DNA from: Variovorax paradoxus
GTDB lineage: Bacteria; Pseudomonadota; Gammaproteobacteria; Burkholderiales; Burkholderiaceae_C
Direction: 5' to 3'
NCBI GenBank assembly: GCA_016806145.1
Contig: CP063167.1
Coordinates: 1,112,501-1,176,500 of the forward strand
Length of the DNA stretch: 64,000 nucleotides
Shown here: positions 1-7,426 of the stretch, one piece after another
How the letters are laid out: each line of letters starts with the position of its first letter
Numbering within the stretch: the stretch's first letter is position 1
Made by a program: the position numbers and the translations under genes
Notes under the pieces: model-generated
Told to the model about the DNA's origin: nothing
Seen by the model: the letters and a program-made list of their open reading frames with translations, nothing else
Databases searched by the model: none

Positions 1-329
1 TGAAAAAGGCCTGCGTCACGGAGTTCGGCCGCCTGCGCCGCATGTCGCCGGAGGCCGCGCGCGCCCTCAAGGCGGTGAAGCCATGGCTCGGCAAGGATCA
101 GGCGCTGCTCGGCCCGTCGCGCTACCAGCAGCTGATGCAGGCATTGAATGCCTCGCAGGCGCTGGCTACGATGTATTCGATGCGCGGGGAACTGACGGCG
201 CTGTGGAGCCGCTCCACCGCGACCGGTGAGCAGCTCGCGAAGCAGTTGCAGGACTGGTGCCAGCGCGCCGAGGCGAGCGGCATCGCACCGCTGGCAGACT
301 TTTCGCGCCGCCTGCGTTCCTACGCTTGA
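1..329 (+). CDS. C-terminal end of a fatty acid desaturase (DesA-like), cut by window edge
   Basis: An open frame enters the window from the left and stops at TGA 327-329, giving about 108 residues. The tail is hydrophilic and helical and ends with QDWCQRAEASGIAPL and FSRRLRSYA. I recognise this as the tail typical of betaproteobacterial DesA-type membrane desaturases, which insert a double bond into acyl chains of membrane lipids. The His-box catalytic core would lie upstream of the window, so the call rests on tail similarity recalled from the family. If right, it sits near the cyclopropane-synthase-like lipid gene at 4.7 kb. Confidence 0.5.
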   Translation, partial: KKACVTEFGRLRRMSPEAARALKAVKPWLGKDQALLGPSRYQQLMQALNASQALATMYSMRGELTALWSRSTATGEQLAKQLQDWCQRAEASGIAPLADFSRRLRSYA

Positions 330-354
330 GCTAGGCGGTGCCAAGGAGATGCAG

Positions 355-744
355 ATGAATAAGCTTGCGCCGGTTCTTTGCGTTTCGTGTACGGCGCTGA
401 TGCTGGCCGGTTGCAGCGGAATTTTCTCGCGGGAGCCAGCCGGCGGCGGTACGCTCACCTGATCTTTCGGCGCCGCACCGGGCAGCTTGGCAGCCAGGGC
501 GATGGGCGACGACGACCGTCGCCGCGCGGCAAGCGCACTGGACACGCTGGCGAACGGCGAATCCTCGGCCTGGCGCAACCGCGAGACGGGCGACAGCTTC
601 GTATTCACGCCCACGCGCAGCTTCGAGCGCGGCGGCATCCGGTGCCGCGACTTCAGGCTTGGAGTGGTGGCCGGTGGGCGGCCCGACAGGATTGGCGGCA
701 GCGCCTGCCGGCAGGCCGATGGCAACTGGCGCCTCCCTGCCTGA
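355..744 (+). pseudogene. surface-antigen-type lipoprotein gene interrupted by an in-frame TGA
   Basis: An AAGGAG site (343-348) precedes ATG 355 and a lipoprotein signal peptide ending LMLAGCSG (lipobox LAGC). The frame then meets TGA at 460-462, about 35 codons in. It continues without frameshift into a domain with DDRRRAASALDTL, SAWRNRETGDSFVFTPTR and CRQADGNWRLPA, ending at 744. That second part resembles the C-terminal domain of 17 kDa/RT0821-type surface antigen lipoproteins. A single nonsense change between signal peptide and domain best explains the layout. An internal start at ATG 502 could make a cytoplasmic fragment of doubtful use. Usual family members are 100-150 residues, matching the read-through length of 129. 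Confidence 0.6.
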
Positions 745-768
745 GGCGCGCAGACACGGGGCCGCGTC

Positions 769-1401
769 ATGATCCGGCGATTCGATGTCTGCAGCGGCGA
801 CACCGACGGTCTGTGCGTCGTCGTGTAAAGGCGGCTGCATGAGTCGGGGCTGGCCGAACTCGTGGCGGGGCCCAAACGCGACATCGCGCTGCTCAGCCGT
901 GTCCGCGCGGGCGCGGGCGACGAAGTCAACGTGTTCGACATCTCGATGCAGCGCAACCGCTCCAGCCTAGTGCATCTGCTTCGCAGCGGCGTTCGCGTGC
1001 GCTACTTCGATCATCACGCTGCCGGCAAGGTACCGGAGCATCCGAACCTTGAGGCGCGCGTCGACGAGTCGAGCGAAGTCTGCACCAGTCTGCTCGTCGA
1101 CCGCCACCTGGGCGGCGCGCATCGCGGCTGGGCACTGGTCGGCTTCTACGGCGACAACATGGGCGCAGTGGCGGACCGCCTGGCGCTCGACGGCGGCTTC
1201 GCGCCTGGCGACTGCGCAGGGCTGCGCCGGCTGGGCGTTCTGATCAACTAGAACGCCTACGGCGAGTAAGAGCACGACGTGTGCATCGCCCCCCGTGTGC
1301 TGTTCACAAGGATTGCAGGCTACGCGGATCCGCGCGACGTGCTTGCCCACGAGAACGTCGTCGATGAGACCGATGCCCAGCGCTACGGCGAGCGCGACGA
1401 T
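769..1401 (+). pseudogene. DHH-family phosphoesterase pseudogene with three in-frame stops
   Basis: The frame starts at ATG 769 (MIRRFDVCSGDTDGLC, the N-terminal Asp motif of DHH phosphoesterases). It meets TAA 826-828, resumes in the same frame with GPKRDIALL, the DHH motif in RYFDHHAAGK, VCTSLLVDRHLGG and GFYGDNMGAVADRL, then meets TAG 1249-1251 and TAA 1267-1269. It still reads CIAPRVLF and GYADPRDVLAHE before similarity fades near 1400. Intact relatives are about 300 residues, so the last third is also missing. No frameshift is needed to follow the homology; only substitutions to stop codons and a lost 3' end. A GTG start at 862 could still yield a 129-residue piece containing the DHH motif. 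Confidence 0.75.
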
Positions 1402-1570
1402 TGCAGCCGATGGGCTGATAGTGTTCATGCCGTCAGTGTCACCCCGGGCGCGCGGCGTCAAGACTCAGCGCCCACCGGACCTTGCGCGAAATTGCGCGGG
1501 CTTGAACTTCCGCAAACCGGGAGCGTGGCGCGGTGCCGAGGATGGCTTCATCTCTGTACCGCTGAACACT

Positions 1571-2299
1571 ATGCCCAGACGAATCCTCTTGCTTCAGGGC
1601 CATCCCGATACGTCGGCCACGCATTTCGGCCACTCACTCGCCGAGGCCTGCGCGCGGGGGGCGCGGGCAGCGGGTCATGAAATCCGGATCATCCACGTTG
1701 CCGAACTGGACTTCCCGCTGCTGCGCACCAAGACGGCATGGGACACCGAAGCCGTGCGGACGGTGCTGCAGCCGGCGCAGGACGCGATCCTGTGGGCCGA
1801 GCACATCGTGCTGTTCTTTCCCCTGTGGCTCGGCGGCATGCCCGCCGTCACCAGGGCCTTCCTCAAGCAAGTGCTTCGCCCAGGGTTTGCGCTCGGGCGG
1901 CCACCGGAAGGCGTCATCGGTGCGAAGTTGCTCAGGGGGCGTTCGGCACGCATCGTCGTGACCATGGGAATGCCGGCGCTGGTCTATCGCTGGTACTTCC
2001 GCGCCCACAGCCCGAAGGCGCTGGAGCGGAACACTCTCGGTTTCGTGGGCATTGCGCCGCTTCACAAAACCCTGGTCAGACAGGGCGAGAGCATGGGCGA
2101 TGTCCAGCGCGAGCAGTGGCTGCGCCAGTTCGCAGTCCTGGGACGCGAGGGTCGGTGGAAGCCGCCTCGCGCGGCGATTTGGAGATTCCTTGCGCTATCT
2201 CAAAGGACGAACGCGCCCGGACGCATAACGTGGTGGCATGAAAGCACTCGTATACCAGGGCCCCGGTCTCAAGTCGCTCGAAGACCGTCCAAAGCCTGA
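1571..2299 (+). CDS. NAD(P)H-dependent oxidoreductase, flavodoxin-2 family
   Basis: This 242-residue protein opens with RILLLQGHPDTSATHFGHSLAEA, the flavodoxin-like fold start of the NAD(P)H:quinone oxidoreductase (MdaB/KefF/NQO) family. The family makes two-electron, FMN- or FAD-dependent quinone reductions. The flavin-contact segment FFPLWLGGMPAVTRAFLKQVLRPGFA is present. Usual members are 190-200 residues. Here about 45 residues (from REGRWKPP on) run past the expected end and overlap the next gene by 62 bp, suggesting loss of the original stop codon or a tolerated extension. The start at ATG 1571 matches the family N-terminus; no strong ribosome site is visible. Confidence 0.8.
   Translation: MPRRILLLQGHPDTSATHFGHSLAEACARGARAAGHEIRIIHVAELDFPLLRTKTAWDTEAVRTVLQPAQDAILWAEHIVLFFPLWLGGMPAVTRAFLKQVLRPGFALGRPPEGVIGAKLLRGRSARIVVTMGMPALVYRWYFRAHSPKALERNTLGFVGIAPLHKTLVRQGESMGDVQREQWLRQFAVLGREGRWKPPRAAIWRFLALSQRTNAPGRITWWHESTRIPGPRSQVARRPSKA
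2190..2203. promoter_or_regulatory. weak FNR/FixK-type box before the alcohol dehydrogenase
   Basis: TTGCGCTATCTCAA reads on the other strand as TTGAGATAGCGCAA, fitting TTG(A/C)-N6-(T/G)CAA. It lies 35 bp before ATG 2238, inside the extended 3' end of the preceding gene. A -41.5 geometry would put the transcript start at the ATG itself, so this is the least certain of the set. Confidence 0.35.
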
Positions 2300-3275
2300 A
2301 ATCCAGAAGCCGGGCGACGCCATCGTGCGGATTCTCAAGACGACCATCTGCGGCACCGACCTGCACATCCTCAAGGGCGACGTGGCGAGCTGCACGCCTG
2401 GCCGCATCCTCGGACACGAGGGCGTGGGCGTCGTCGAGACTGTCGGCGCAGGCGTGACGGCCTTCCGCCCCGGCGATCATGTGCTGATCTCGTGCATCTC
2501 ATCGTGCGGCAAGTGCGAGAACTGCCGCCGCGGCATGTATTCGCACTGCGCCACCGGTGGCTGGATCCTGGGCAACACTATCGACGGTACACAGGCCGAG
2601 TACGTGCGCATCCCGCATGCGGACACCAGCCTCTACCCCGTGCCGCCCGGTGCGGACGAGGAGGCGCTGGTGATGCTCAGCGACATCCTGCCGACCGGCT
2701 TCGAATGCGGTGTGCTCAACGGCAAGGTTTCGCCGGGCAGCACGGTGGCCATCGTGGGCGCGGGGCCGATCGGCCTGGCCACGCTGCTCACGGCCCAGTT
2801 CTACTCGCCGTCGCAGGTCATCCTGATCGATCTGGACGATAGCCGGCTCGAGGTGGCGCGCCGGTTCGGCGCGACGCACACCATCAACAGCGCTGATGGC
2901 AAGGCCGCGGAGGCGGTGCTCGCGCTGACCGGCGGCCGGGGCGTCGACGTGTCGATCGAGGCCGTGGGCATACCGGCGACCTTCGTGCTGTGCCAGGACA
3001 TCGCAGCGCCCGGCGGCATCATCGCGAACATCGGTGTCCATGGACACCCGGCAGACCTTCACCTGGAGCGGCTGTGGTCGCAGAACATCGCGATCACCAC
3101 GCGGCTGGTCGACACCGTTTCGACACCGATGCTGCTCAAGACGGTGCAGTCCCACAAGGTGGACCCGGCGCGGCTGATCACGCACCGGTTCAAGCTGGAC
3201 CAGGTGATGGACGCCTACGACACCTTCGGGCGCGCCGCCGAGACGCATGCGCTGAAGGTGATCATCGAAGCCTAG
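2238..3275 (+). CDS. zinc-dependent alcohol dehydrogenase family protein
   Basis: A 345-residue medium-chain dehydrogenase. Catalytic zinc ligands are visible as C38 in the ICGTDLH motif and H60/E61 in GHEGVG. The structural zinc cysteines are C90, C93, C96 and C104. The Rossmann motif GAGPIGLAT starts near residue 174. It oxidises alcohols or reduces aldehydes with NAD(P)(H); length is normal for the family. It resembles the ADHs often induced at low oxygen, and a weak FNR-type box lies just upstream. The substrate cannot be told from sequence. Confidence 0.88.
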   Translation: MKALVYQGPGLKSLEDRPKPEIQKPGDAIVRILKTTICGTDLHILKGDVASCTPGRILGHEGVGVVETVGAGVTAFRPGDHVLISCISSCGKCENCRRGMYSHCATGGWILGNTIDGTQAEYVRIPHADTSLYPVPPGADEEALVMLSDILPTGFECGVLNGKVSPGSTVAIVGAGPIGLATLLTAQFYSPSQVILIDLDDSRLEVARRFGATHTINSADGKAAEAVLALTGGRGVDVSIEAVGIPATFVLCQDIAAPGGIIANIGVHGHPADLHLERLWSQNIAITTRLVDTVSTPMLLKTVQSHKVDPARLITHRFKLDQVMDAYDTFGRAAETHALKVIIEA

Positions 3276-3340
3276 TGCGCGGCTTCCGCAGGACCTTTGC
3301 GCTCCCTTTCATTCGTGTTCATTCTTTCAACGGGTTTCTC

Positions 3341-3721
3341 ATGCCGCTCTATCACGCCGTCGCCTGGGTCGATCACCACGCCGCGCAAGTCCTCCAGTTC
3401 GATGCCTCGCAGGTTCTTGCGCAGCAAGTCAGGGAGCACGTCCACTGCACCCGCCAGCATGGCAGCAGTGTGCGCAGCGAGCACGAATTCTTCGGCGAGG
3501 TGTGCGACGTAATCAAGGACATCACCGAAGTGCTCGTCGCCGGCTCGCGCATGGCGCAGGCGGATTTCCGCCATTACGTGGAGAAGCACCGTCCCGAGAT
3601 GGCGAGCCGCATCGTCGGCTGGGAGACCGTGGGGCACATGAGCACCAACGAGCTGGTGGCGATGGCTCGCCGCTATTTCTCGGTGCACGCCTTCATGGCT
3701 GCGCCCATGAAGGCCGGATGA
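3341..3721 (+). CDS. translational machinery-type protein (eRF1 domain 3-like)
   Basis: A 126-residue protein starting LYHAVAWVDHHAAQVLQFDA, with EFFGEVCDVIKDITEVLVAGSRMAQADFRHYVEKHRPEMASRIVG split across its middle and NELVAMARRYF near the end. This matches the small Burkholderiales family annotated as translational machinery protein, distantly like the C-terminal domain of release factor eRF1. No enzymatic role is established. Its stop overlaps the next start (ATGA at 3718), so the two are translationally coupled. The start at ATG 3341 has no clear ribosome site. Confidence 0.65.
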   Translation: MPLYHAVAWVDHHAAQVLQFDASQVLAQQVREHVHCTRQHGSSVRSEHEFFGEVCDVIKDITEVLVAGSRMAQADFRHYVEKHRPEMASRIVGWETVGHMSTNELVAMARRYFSVHAFMAAPMKAG

Positions 3722-4416
3722 GTCGGGAGATGCAAGTGCCGGGAGCCTGCCACATCGCCGCCCTGGGCATGGTGCTTGCGCTGTCGCTTGCCGGCAAGGC
3801 GGGCGCGCAGGTGGCCGGCGTCCGCCGCCTGGGCGCCACGATCGAGACCGAGCAGGTGATCGCAGGCTGGAGCGCGAAGCAGAGCATTCTTGGGCGCACC
3901 GTGTACAACGCCGCGGGCGACAGACTGGGCAAGGCGCTCGACCTGATCGTGGACACCGACAAGCGCTTGAGCTTCCTGATCATCGACACGAGCGGCCCTG
4001 TCGACCTCGTCGGGGCATCCCGGCATCTGGTCGCTGTTCCCGTGGCGCAACTGCAGGTGCACGGCGGCCGCCTCCTGCTGCCCGATGCGGACAGGCAGGC
4101 GCTGGCGTCGCAGCCGGCCTTCGTCCATGCACCCGTCACCCGCACTCAGAGCTCGATCGTAGAGCGGGCACAGCGGGACGTGGACAGGGCGCGCAAGACC
4201 ATCGCCCAGCTCGAGCGGATGTCCGCGCACAGCAGCGGCGACGCCAGAGCGAACCTGGAGCGGCAGATCCTTTCGCTGCGGCAGGACCAGCAGGCGGTGG
4301 AGGACAAGATGGCCGAGATGGAAGCCGCCGACGCCACGCAATGGCAGGCCGTGGAGGCCGAAGTCGGTCGGGCCTCCGCGCGCCTGCGCAATGCGATCCG
4401 CAACGCGCCGACCTGA
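3718..4416 (+). CDS. exported PRC-barrel domain protein with coiled-coil tail
   Basis: A 232-residue protein with an N-terminal signal peptide (MVLALSLAGKAGAQ, cleavage after AQA-like site). A PRC-barrel domain follows at roughly residues 50-125 (ILGRTVYNAAGDRLGKALDLIVDTDKR), then a charged helical tail (RAQRDVDRARKTIAQLERM, QDQQAVEDKMAEME) likely to form a coiled coil. PRC-barrels act as small binding modules; exported versions are common in stress-related operons of this group. ATG 3718 overlaps the previous stop; ATG 3730 is an equally possible start that still leaves the signal peptide complete. Confidence 0.75.
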   Translation: MSREMQVPGACHIAALGMVLALSLAGKAGAQVAGVRRLGATIETEQVIAGWSAKQSILGRTVYNAAGDRLGKALDLIVDTDKRLSFLIIDTSGPVDLVGASRHLVAVPVAQLQVHGGRLLLPDADRQALASQPAFVHAPVTRTQSSIVERAQRDVDRARKTIAQLERMSAHSSGDARANLERQILSLRQDQQAVEDKMAEMEAADATQWQAVEAEVGRASARLRNAIRNAPT

Positions 4417-4468
4417 GGAACGCCCACCCGTTGCCCAACAAGACCTTTAGCTCGTGAAGACACTTCCC

Positions 4469-4690
4469 ATGCCCGACGACACTCTTTCCACGACGCCGCT
4501 GGTCGTCGGCAACGGCTATCTTCAATCCATGATGAATTGGCAGATGGCAGTCGGCAAGAGCCTGATGCTGGCGCAATGCCAGCAGCTCGAAATGATGACC
4601 GCATGGCAGCGCTCGATCAGCGCCGTGCAGCACGAACTCATGGACCATTGGATCTGCCGCTTCGGCGGCGGCGTGCCGCTGGACGGCTAG
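4469..4690 (+). CDS. small helical hypothetical protein, possibly phasin-like
   Basis: A 73-residue protein from ATG 4469 (GTG 4454 would add five residues). It is mostly one amphipathic helical stretch, MNWQMAVGKSLMLAQCQQLE followed by WQRSISAVQHELMDHW. I do not recognise a named family. The composition (Met, Gln, Trp on one face) recalls phasin-like or membrane-associating proteins of Burkholderiales. Its place directly before a lipid methyltransferase, in a region that also carries a PHA synthase, fits a lipid-surface role, but that is inference. Confidence 0.5.
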   Translation: MPDDTLSTTPLVVGNGYLQSMMNWQMAVGKSLMLAQCQQLEMMTAWQRSISAVQHELMDHWICRFGGGVPLDG

Positions 4691-4706
4691 GCGTGAGCGA
4701 GAGCGG

Positions 4707-5942
4707 ATGCGCGCCATGATGCTGTCCCTTCCTCTTCGCACCATGCTTGACGGCATCGGCCAGCGCGCCGCGACGTGCTTTGCCGTCGTCCTGCCCGACG
4801 GCAGCCGTATTCCGGTCGGTGAAGGCTTGCCCGTCTTCACCATCATGTTCCATACCGACGCAGCGCTGATCTCCACCGCGACACGCGGCCACATCGGGTT
4901 GATGGAGGCCTACTTCAATCAGGAGGTCGATGTCCAGGGCGATTTCGGTGCGGCCCTGGCGGCCGGCATGGCCGCCGGATTCGACCAGCAGGCCGGTGCG
5001 CTCAACGGCATCGAGAACAGCCTGCACGAGCTGCGCTACTCCAACCGCGACACAGCCCATGCCAAGGCCAACGCACGCGCGCATTACGGGCTGGACAGCG
5101 GCTTCTACCGGCCGTGGCTGGACGATCCGCTGATGATGTACACGTGCGGCTATTGGCCCGAGGGAACCCGCAGCCTGGAAGAGGCGCAGCGCCACAAGAT
5201 CGACCACGTGTGCCGCAAGATTCTGCTGAAACCCGAAGACCGGTTCATCGACATCGGCTGTGGCTTCGGCGGTTTCATGTTCCGTGCGCACCAGAAGATC
5301 GGCGCGACGGGCGTAGGCCTCAACACCACCACCGAGCAGGTCGAGTGGCTGCGCGAGGAGATCGAGCGGCGCGGGCTGGAAGCCTCGCTGCAGGTGCGCG
5401 AAGCCGACTTCCGCGACGTCGACCAGTGCTACGACAAGGTCGTCTCCATCGGCACGCTGGAGCATGCCGGCCGCGACCAGTTGCCCGAGGTGATCCGCGC
5501 GCACGCGCAGTTCCTCAGGCCCGGCGGGCTCGGCGTCCTGCACTTCATCGGCCATGTGGGTCGCTTCGAGACGGAGCTGTTCATCCGCAAGCACGTGTTT
5601 CCCGGCGGCTGGATTCCCAGCCTGGCCGATGTGATCGTGGAGATGGAGCGCAGCGGCCTGGAGGTGGTGGACATCGAGAACCTGCGTCGCCATTACGCGC
5701 CCACGCTCGACGCCTGGGCCGAGCGCTTCGAGAAGCACTGGCCCGCGATCCAGGCACGCGACCCGCAGCGTTTTGACGAGCGCTTCCGCCGCATCTGGCG
5801 CACCTACCTGATCGGCTGCGCCGAGATGTTCCGCTCGCCGGCGGGCTACACACACCTGTTCCAGATCGTCTTCAGCAAGGGCAATGTGACGCCGGACAGC
5901 TACCCGATGGGCCGGGGGCACCTGTATGCACCCGAGCCTTGA
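4707..5942 (+). CDS. cyclopropane-fatty-acyl-phospholipid synthase family methyltransferase
   Basis: A 411-residue SAM-dependent methyltransferase. The SAM motif DIGCGFGGFMF sits near residue 182. Residues matching the bicarbonate site of E. coli Cfa can be picked out: the Cys of GCG, Glu in GTLEHAG, His-x-Ile in LHFIGH, and Tyr in RHYAPTLDAW; the FPGG motif is also present. The enzyme methylates the double bond of membrane acyl chains. Its 3' end overlaps the FAD oxidoreductase by 17 bp, so the two are probably translated together. That pairing resembles TmsB/TmsA (10-methyl fatty acids) more than a lone cfa, so the product may be a methyl-branched rather than a cyclopropane chain. Confidence 0.88.
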   Translation: MRAMMLSLPLRTMLDGIGQRAATCFAVVLPDGSRIPVGEGLPVFTIMFHTDAALISTATRGHIGLMEAYFNQEVDVQGDFGAALAAGMAAGFDQQAGALNGIENSLHELRYSNRDTAHAKANARAHYGLDSGFYRPWLDDPLMMYTCGYWPEGTRSLEEAQRHKIDHVCRKILLKPEDRFIDIGCGFGGFMFRAHQKIGATGVGLNTTTEQVEWLREEIERRGLEASLQVREADFRDVDQCYDKVVSIGTLEHAGRDQLPEVIRAHAQFLRPGGLGVLHFIGHVGRFETELFIRKHVFPGGWIPSLADVIVEMERSGLEVVDIENLRRHYAPTLDAWAERFEKHWPAIQARDPQRFDERFRRIWRTYLIGCAEMFRSPAGYTHLFQIVFSKGNVTPDSYPMGRGHLYAPEP

Positions 5943-7293
5943 GGCGCAGGCCCATGCGGCGCGCAGGCGCCGCCTTATGGCAGCGCTGCAGGGGGACGGC
6001 GCGGCGCCGGCGGCGCCGATCGCGCTGGCCAAGCGGACGTCCAACCTGTTCCGCGACCGCGATGGCAAGGGCGGCCCAAGGCGCCACCTCGACCTCGGGG
6101 ATTTCGACCACGTCATCGGCATCGACGCCTCGTGCAACACCGTCGAGGTCGAGGGCATGGCGACCTACGAGACCCTGGTGGCCGCCACGCTGCAGCTCGG
6201 CATGATGCCGGCGGTGGTGCCGCAGCTCAAGACCATCACGGCGGGGGGCGCGGTGGCGGGCGTGGGCATCGAGGCGACATCGATGCGCCAGGGCCTGGTC
6301 CACCATTCGATGTGGGAGCTCGATGTCCTGCTGCCGGACGGGCACATCGTGCATTGCACGCCCGGCAACGAACACCGCGACCTGTTCTTCGGCTTTCCCA
6401 ACTCCTACGGCTCGCTCGGCTACGCGCTGCGGCTGGTGCTGCGCACGCTACCGGTGCTGCCCTGCGTGCGGGTGGAACACATCGGATTCGACAAGCCCGC
6501 GGACTTCTTCGCGGCGCTGGCCGAGGCCTGCGAGTGCGATGCCGATTTCGTCGATGGCGTGGTGTTCGGGCTCGGCTCGCTGGTGCTGAACATCGGGCGC
6601 TTCGCGCATGCCGCCCCTTGGCTGAGCAACTACGAGTTCGAGCGCATCTACTACCGCTCGCTGCTGGAGGTGCCGGTCGACTACCTGCGTACGCACGACT
6701 ACCTGTGGCGCTGGGACACGGACTGGTTCTGGTGCTCGCGCAACTTCGGCGCGCAGAACCGGCTGGTGCGCCGGCTGTTGGGCCGCGGGCACCTGAACTC
6801 CCGCACCTACACGCGGCTCATGCGTCTGAACGCCCGCTGGGGCGTGACCAGGCGCCTGGCCGAATGCCGCGGGCTGCACACCGAGTCGGTGATCCAGGAC
6901 GTGGACATCCCGCTGCGCGCGGCACCGGACTTTCTCGAATTCCTGCTGCGCGAGATCGGCATCCTGCCGGGCTGGATCTGTCCGCTTCGGGTGCCCGACC
7001 CGCACGCGCACTTCGCGCTGTACCCGCTCGACGCCGGCACGCTGTACGTGAACTTCGGCTTCTGGGATGTGGTCGAGCGCCGTGAGGCGCACGAGGCCGG
7101 GCATTTCAACCGGCTGGTCGAGCAGGAGGTGCTGCGCCTGGGCGGCATCAAGTCGCTCTATTCGGACAGCTTCTTCACGCGCGAGGAGTTCGACCGCGCC
7201 TACGGGGCGGACGTCTACGCCGGGCTCAAGCAGCGCTACGACCCCGAAGGCCGCGCGCCGCACCTGTACGACAAGTGCGTGCTCGGGCGCTGA
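5926..7293 (+). CDS. FAD-binding oxidoreductase (DHCR24/TmsA-like)
   Basis: A 455-residue protein with a PCMH-type FAD-binding domain: VVPQLKTITAGGAVAGVGIEATS (about residues 93-115) and FFGFPNSYGSLGYALRLVL are the FAD-contact segments of the FAD_binding_4 family, closest in layout to DHCR24/Dwarf1-type reductases. The second half is a substrate cap domain. Relatives next to Cfa-like methyltransferases reduce a methylene acyl intermediate with NADPH. The start ATG 5926 lies inside the methyltransferase end; a later ATG at 5977 is possible. It has no signal peptide. Confidence 0.82.
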   Translation: MHPSLEAQAHAARRRRLMAALQGDGAAPAAPIALAKRTSNLFRDRDGKGGPRRHLDLGDFDHVIGIDASCNTVEVEGMATYETLVAATLQLGMMPAVVPQLKTITAGGAVAGVGIEATSMRQGLVHHSMWELDVLLPDGHIVHCTPGNEHRDLFFGFPNSYGSLGYALRLVLRTLPVLPCVRVEHIGFDKPADFFAALAEACECDADFVDGVVFGLGSLVLNIGRFAHAAPWLSNYEFERIYYRSLLEVPVDYLRTHDYLWRWDTDWFWCSRNFGAQNRLVRRLLGRGHLNSRTYTRLMRLNARWGVTRRLAECRGLHTESVIQDVDIPLRAAPDFLEFLLREIGILPGWICPLRVPDPHAHFALYPLDAGTLYVNFGFWDVVERREAHEAGHFNRLVEQEVLRLGGIKSLYSDSFFTREEFDRAYGADVYAGLKQRYDPEGRAPHLYDKCVLGR

Positions 7294-7326
7294 CCCGATG
7301 TGGCCCGACGCCGACCTGGTGCTGGT

Positions 7327-7340
7327 TTGATCGCCGTCAA
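7327..7340. promoter_or_regulatory. FNR/FixK-type box before the Usp-ExoD-ATPase operon
   Basis: TTGATCGCCGTCAA fits TTGAT-N4-GTCAA. It lies in the gap after the FAD oxidoreductase. A -41.5 activator position would place the transcript start near 7375, about 52 nt before the Usp ATG at 7427. Confidence 0.6.
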
Positions 7341-7426
7341 CACTCGCACGCGCCCGGTGGCCGACCATGCACCCGACATCGTTTTTTCTGCGCCGGGACG
7401 CGGCGCATCACCTCGCGAGGCCTTCT

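Noticed and set aside
826..1269. Stop-codon reassignment or selenocysteine recoding in the first 1.3 kb
   Set aside because: TGA, TAA and TAG all occur in-frame in the two broken genes, and every other gene in the window uses them as ordinary stops.
1502..1515. FNR-like sequence TTGAACTTCCGCAA before the oxidoreductase at 1571
   Set aside because: It fits the loose pattern only; the inner positions are poor and its spacing is not distinctive, so it was left out of the box set.
4638..6158. 506-codon minus-strand frame opposite the methyltransferase
   Set aside because: No family features; plus strand shows SAM and Cfa motifs.
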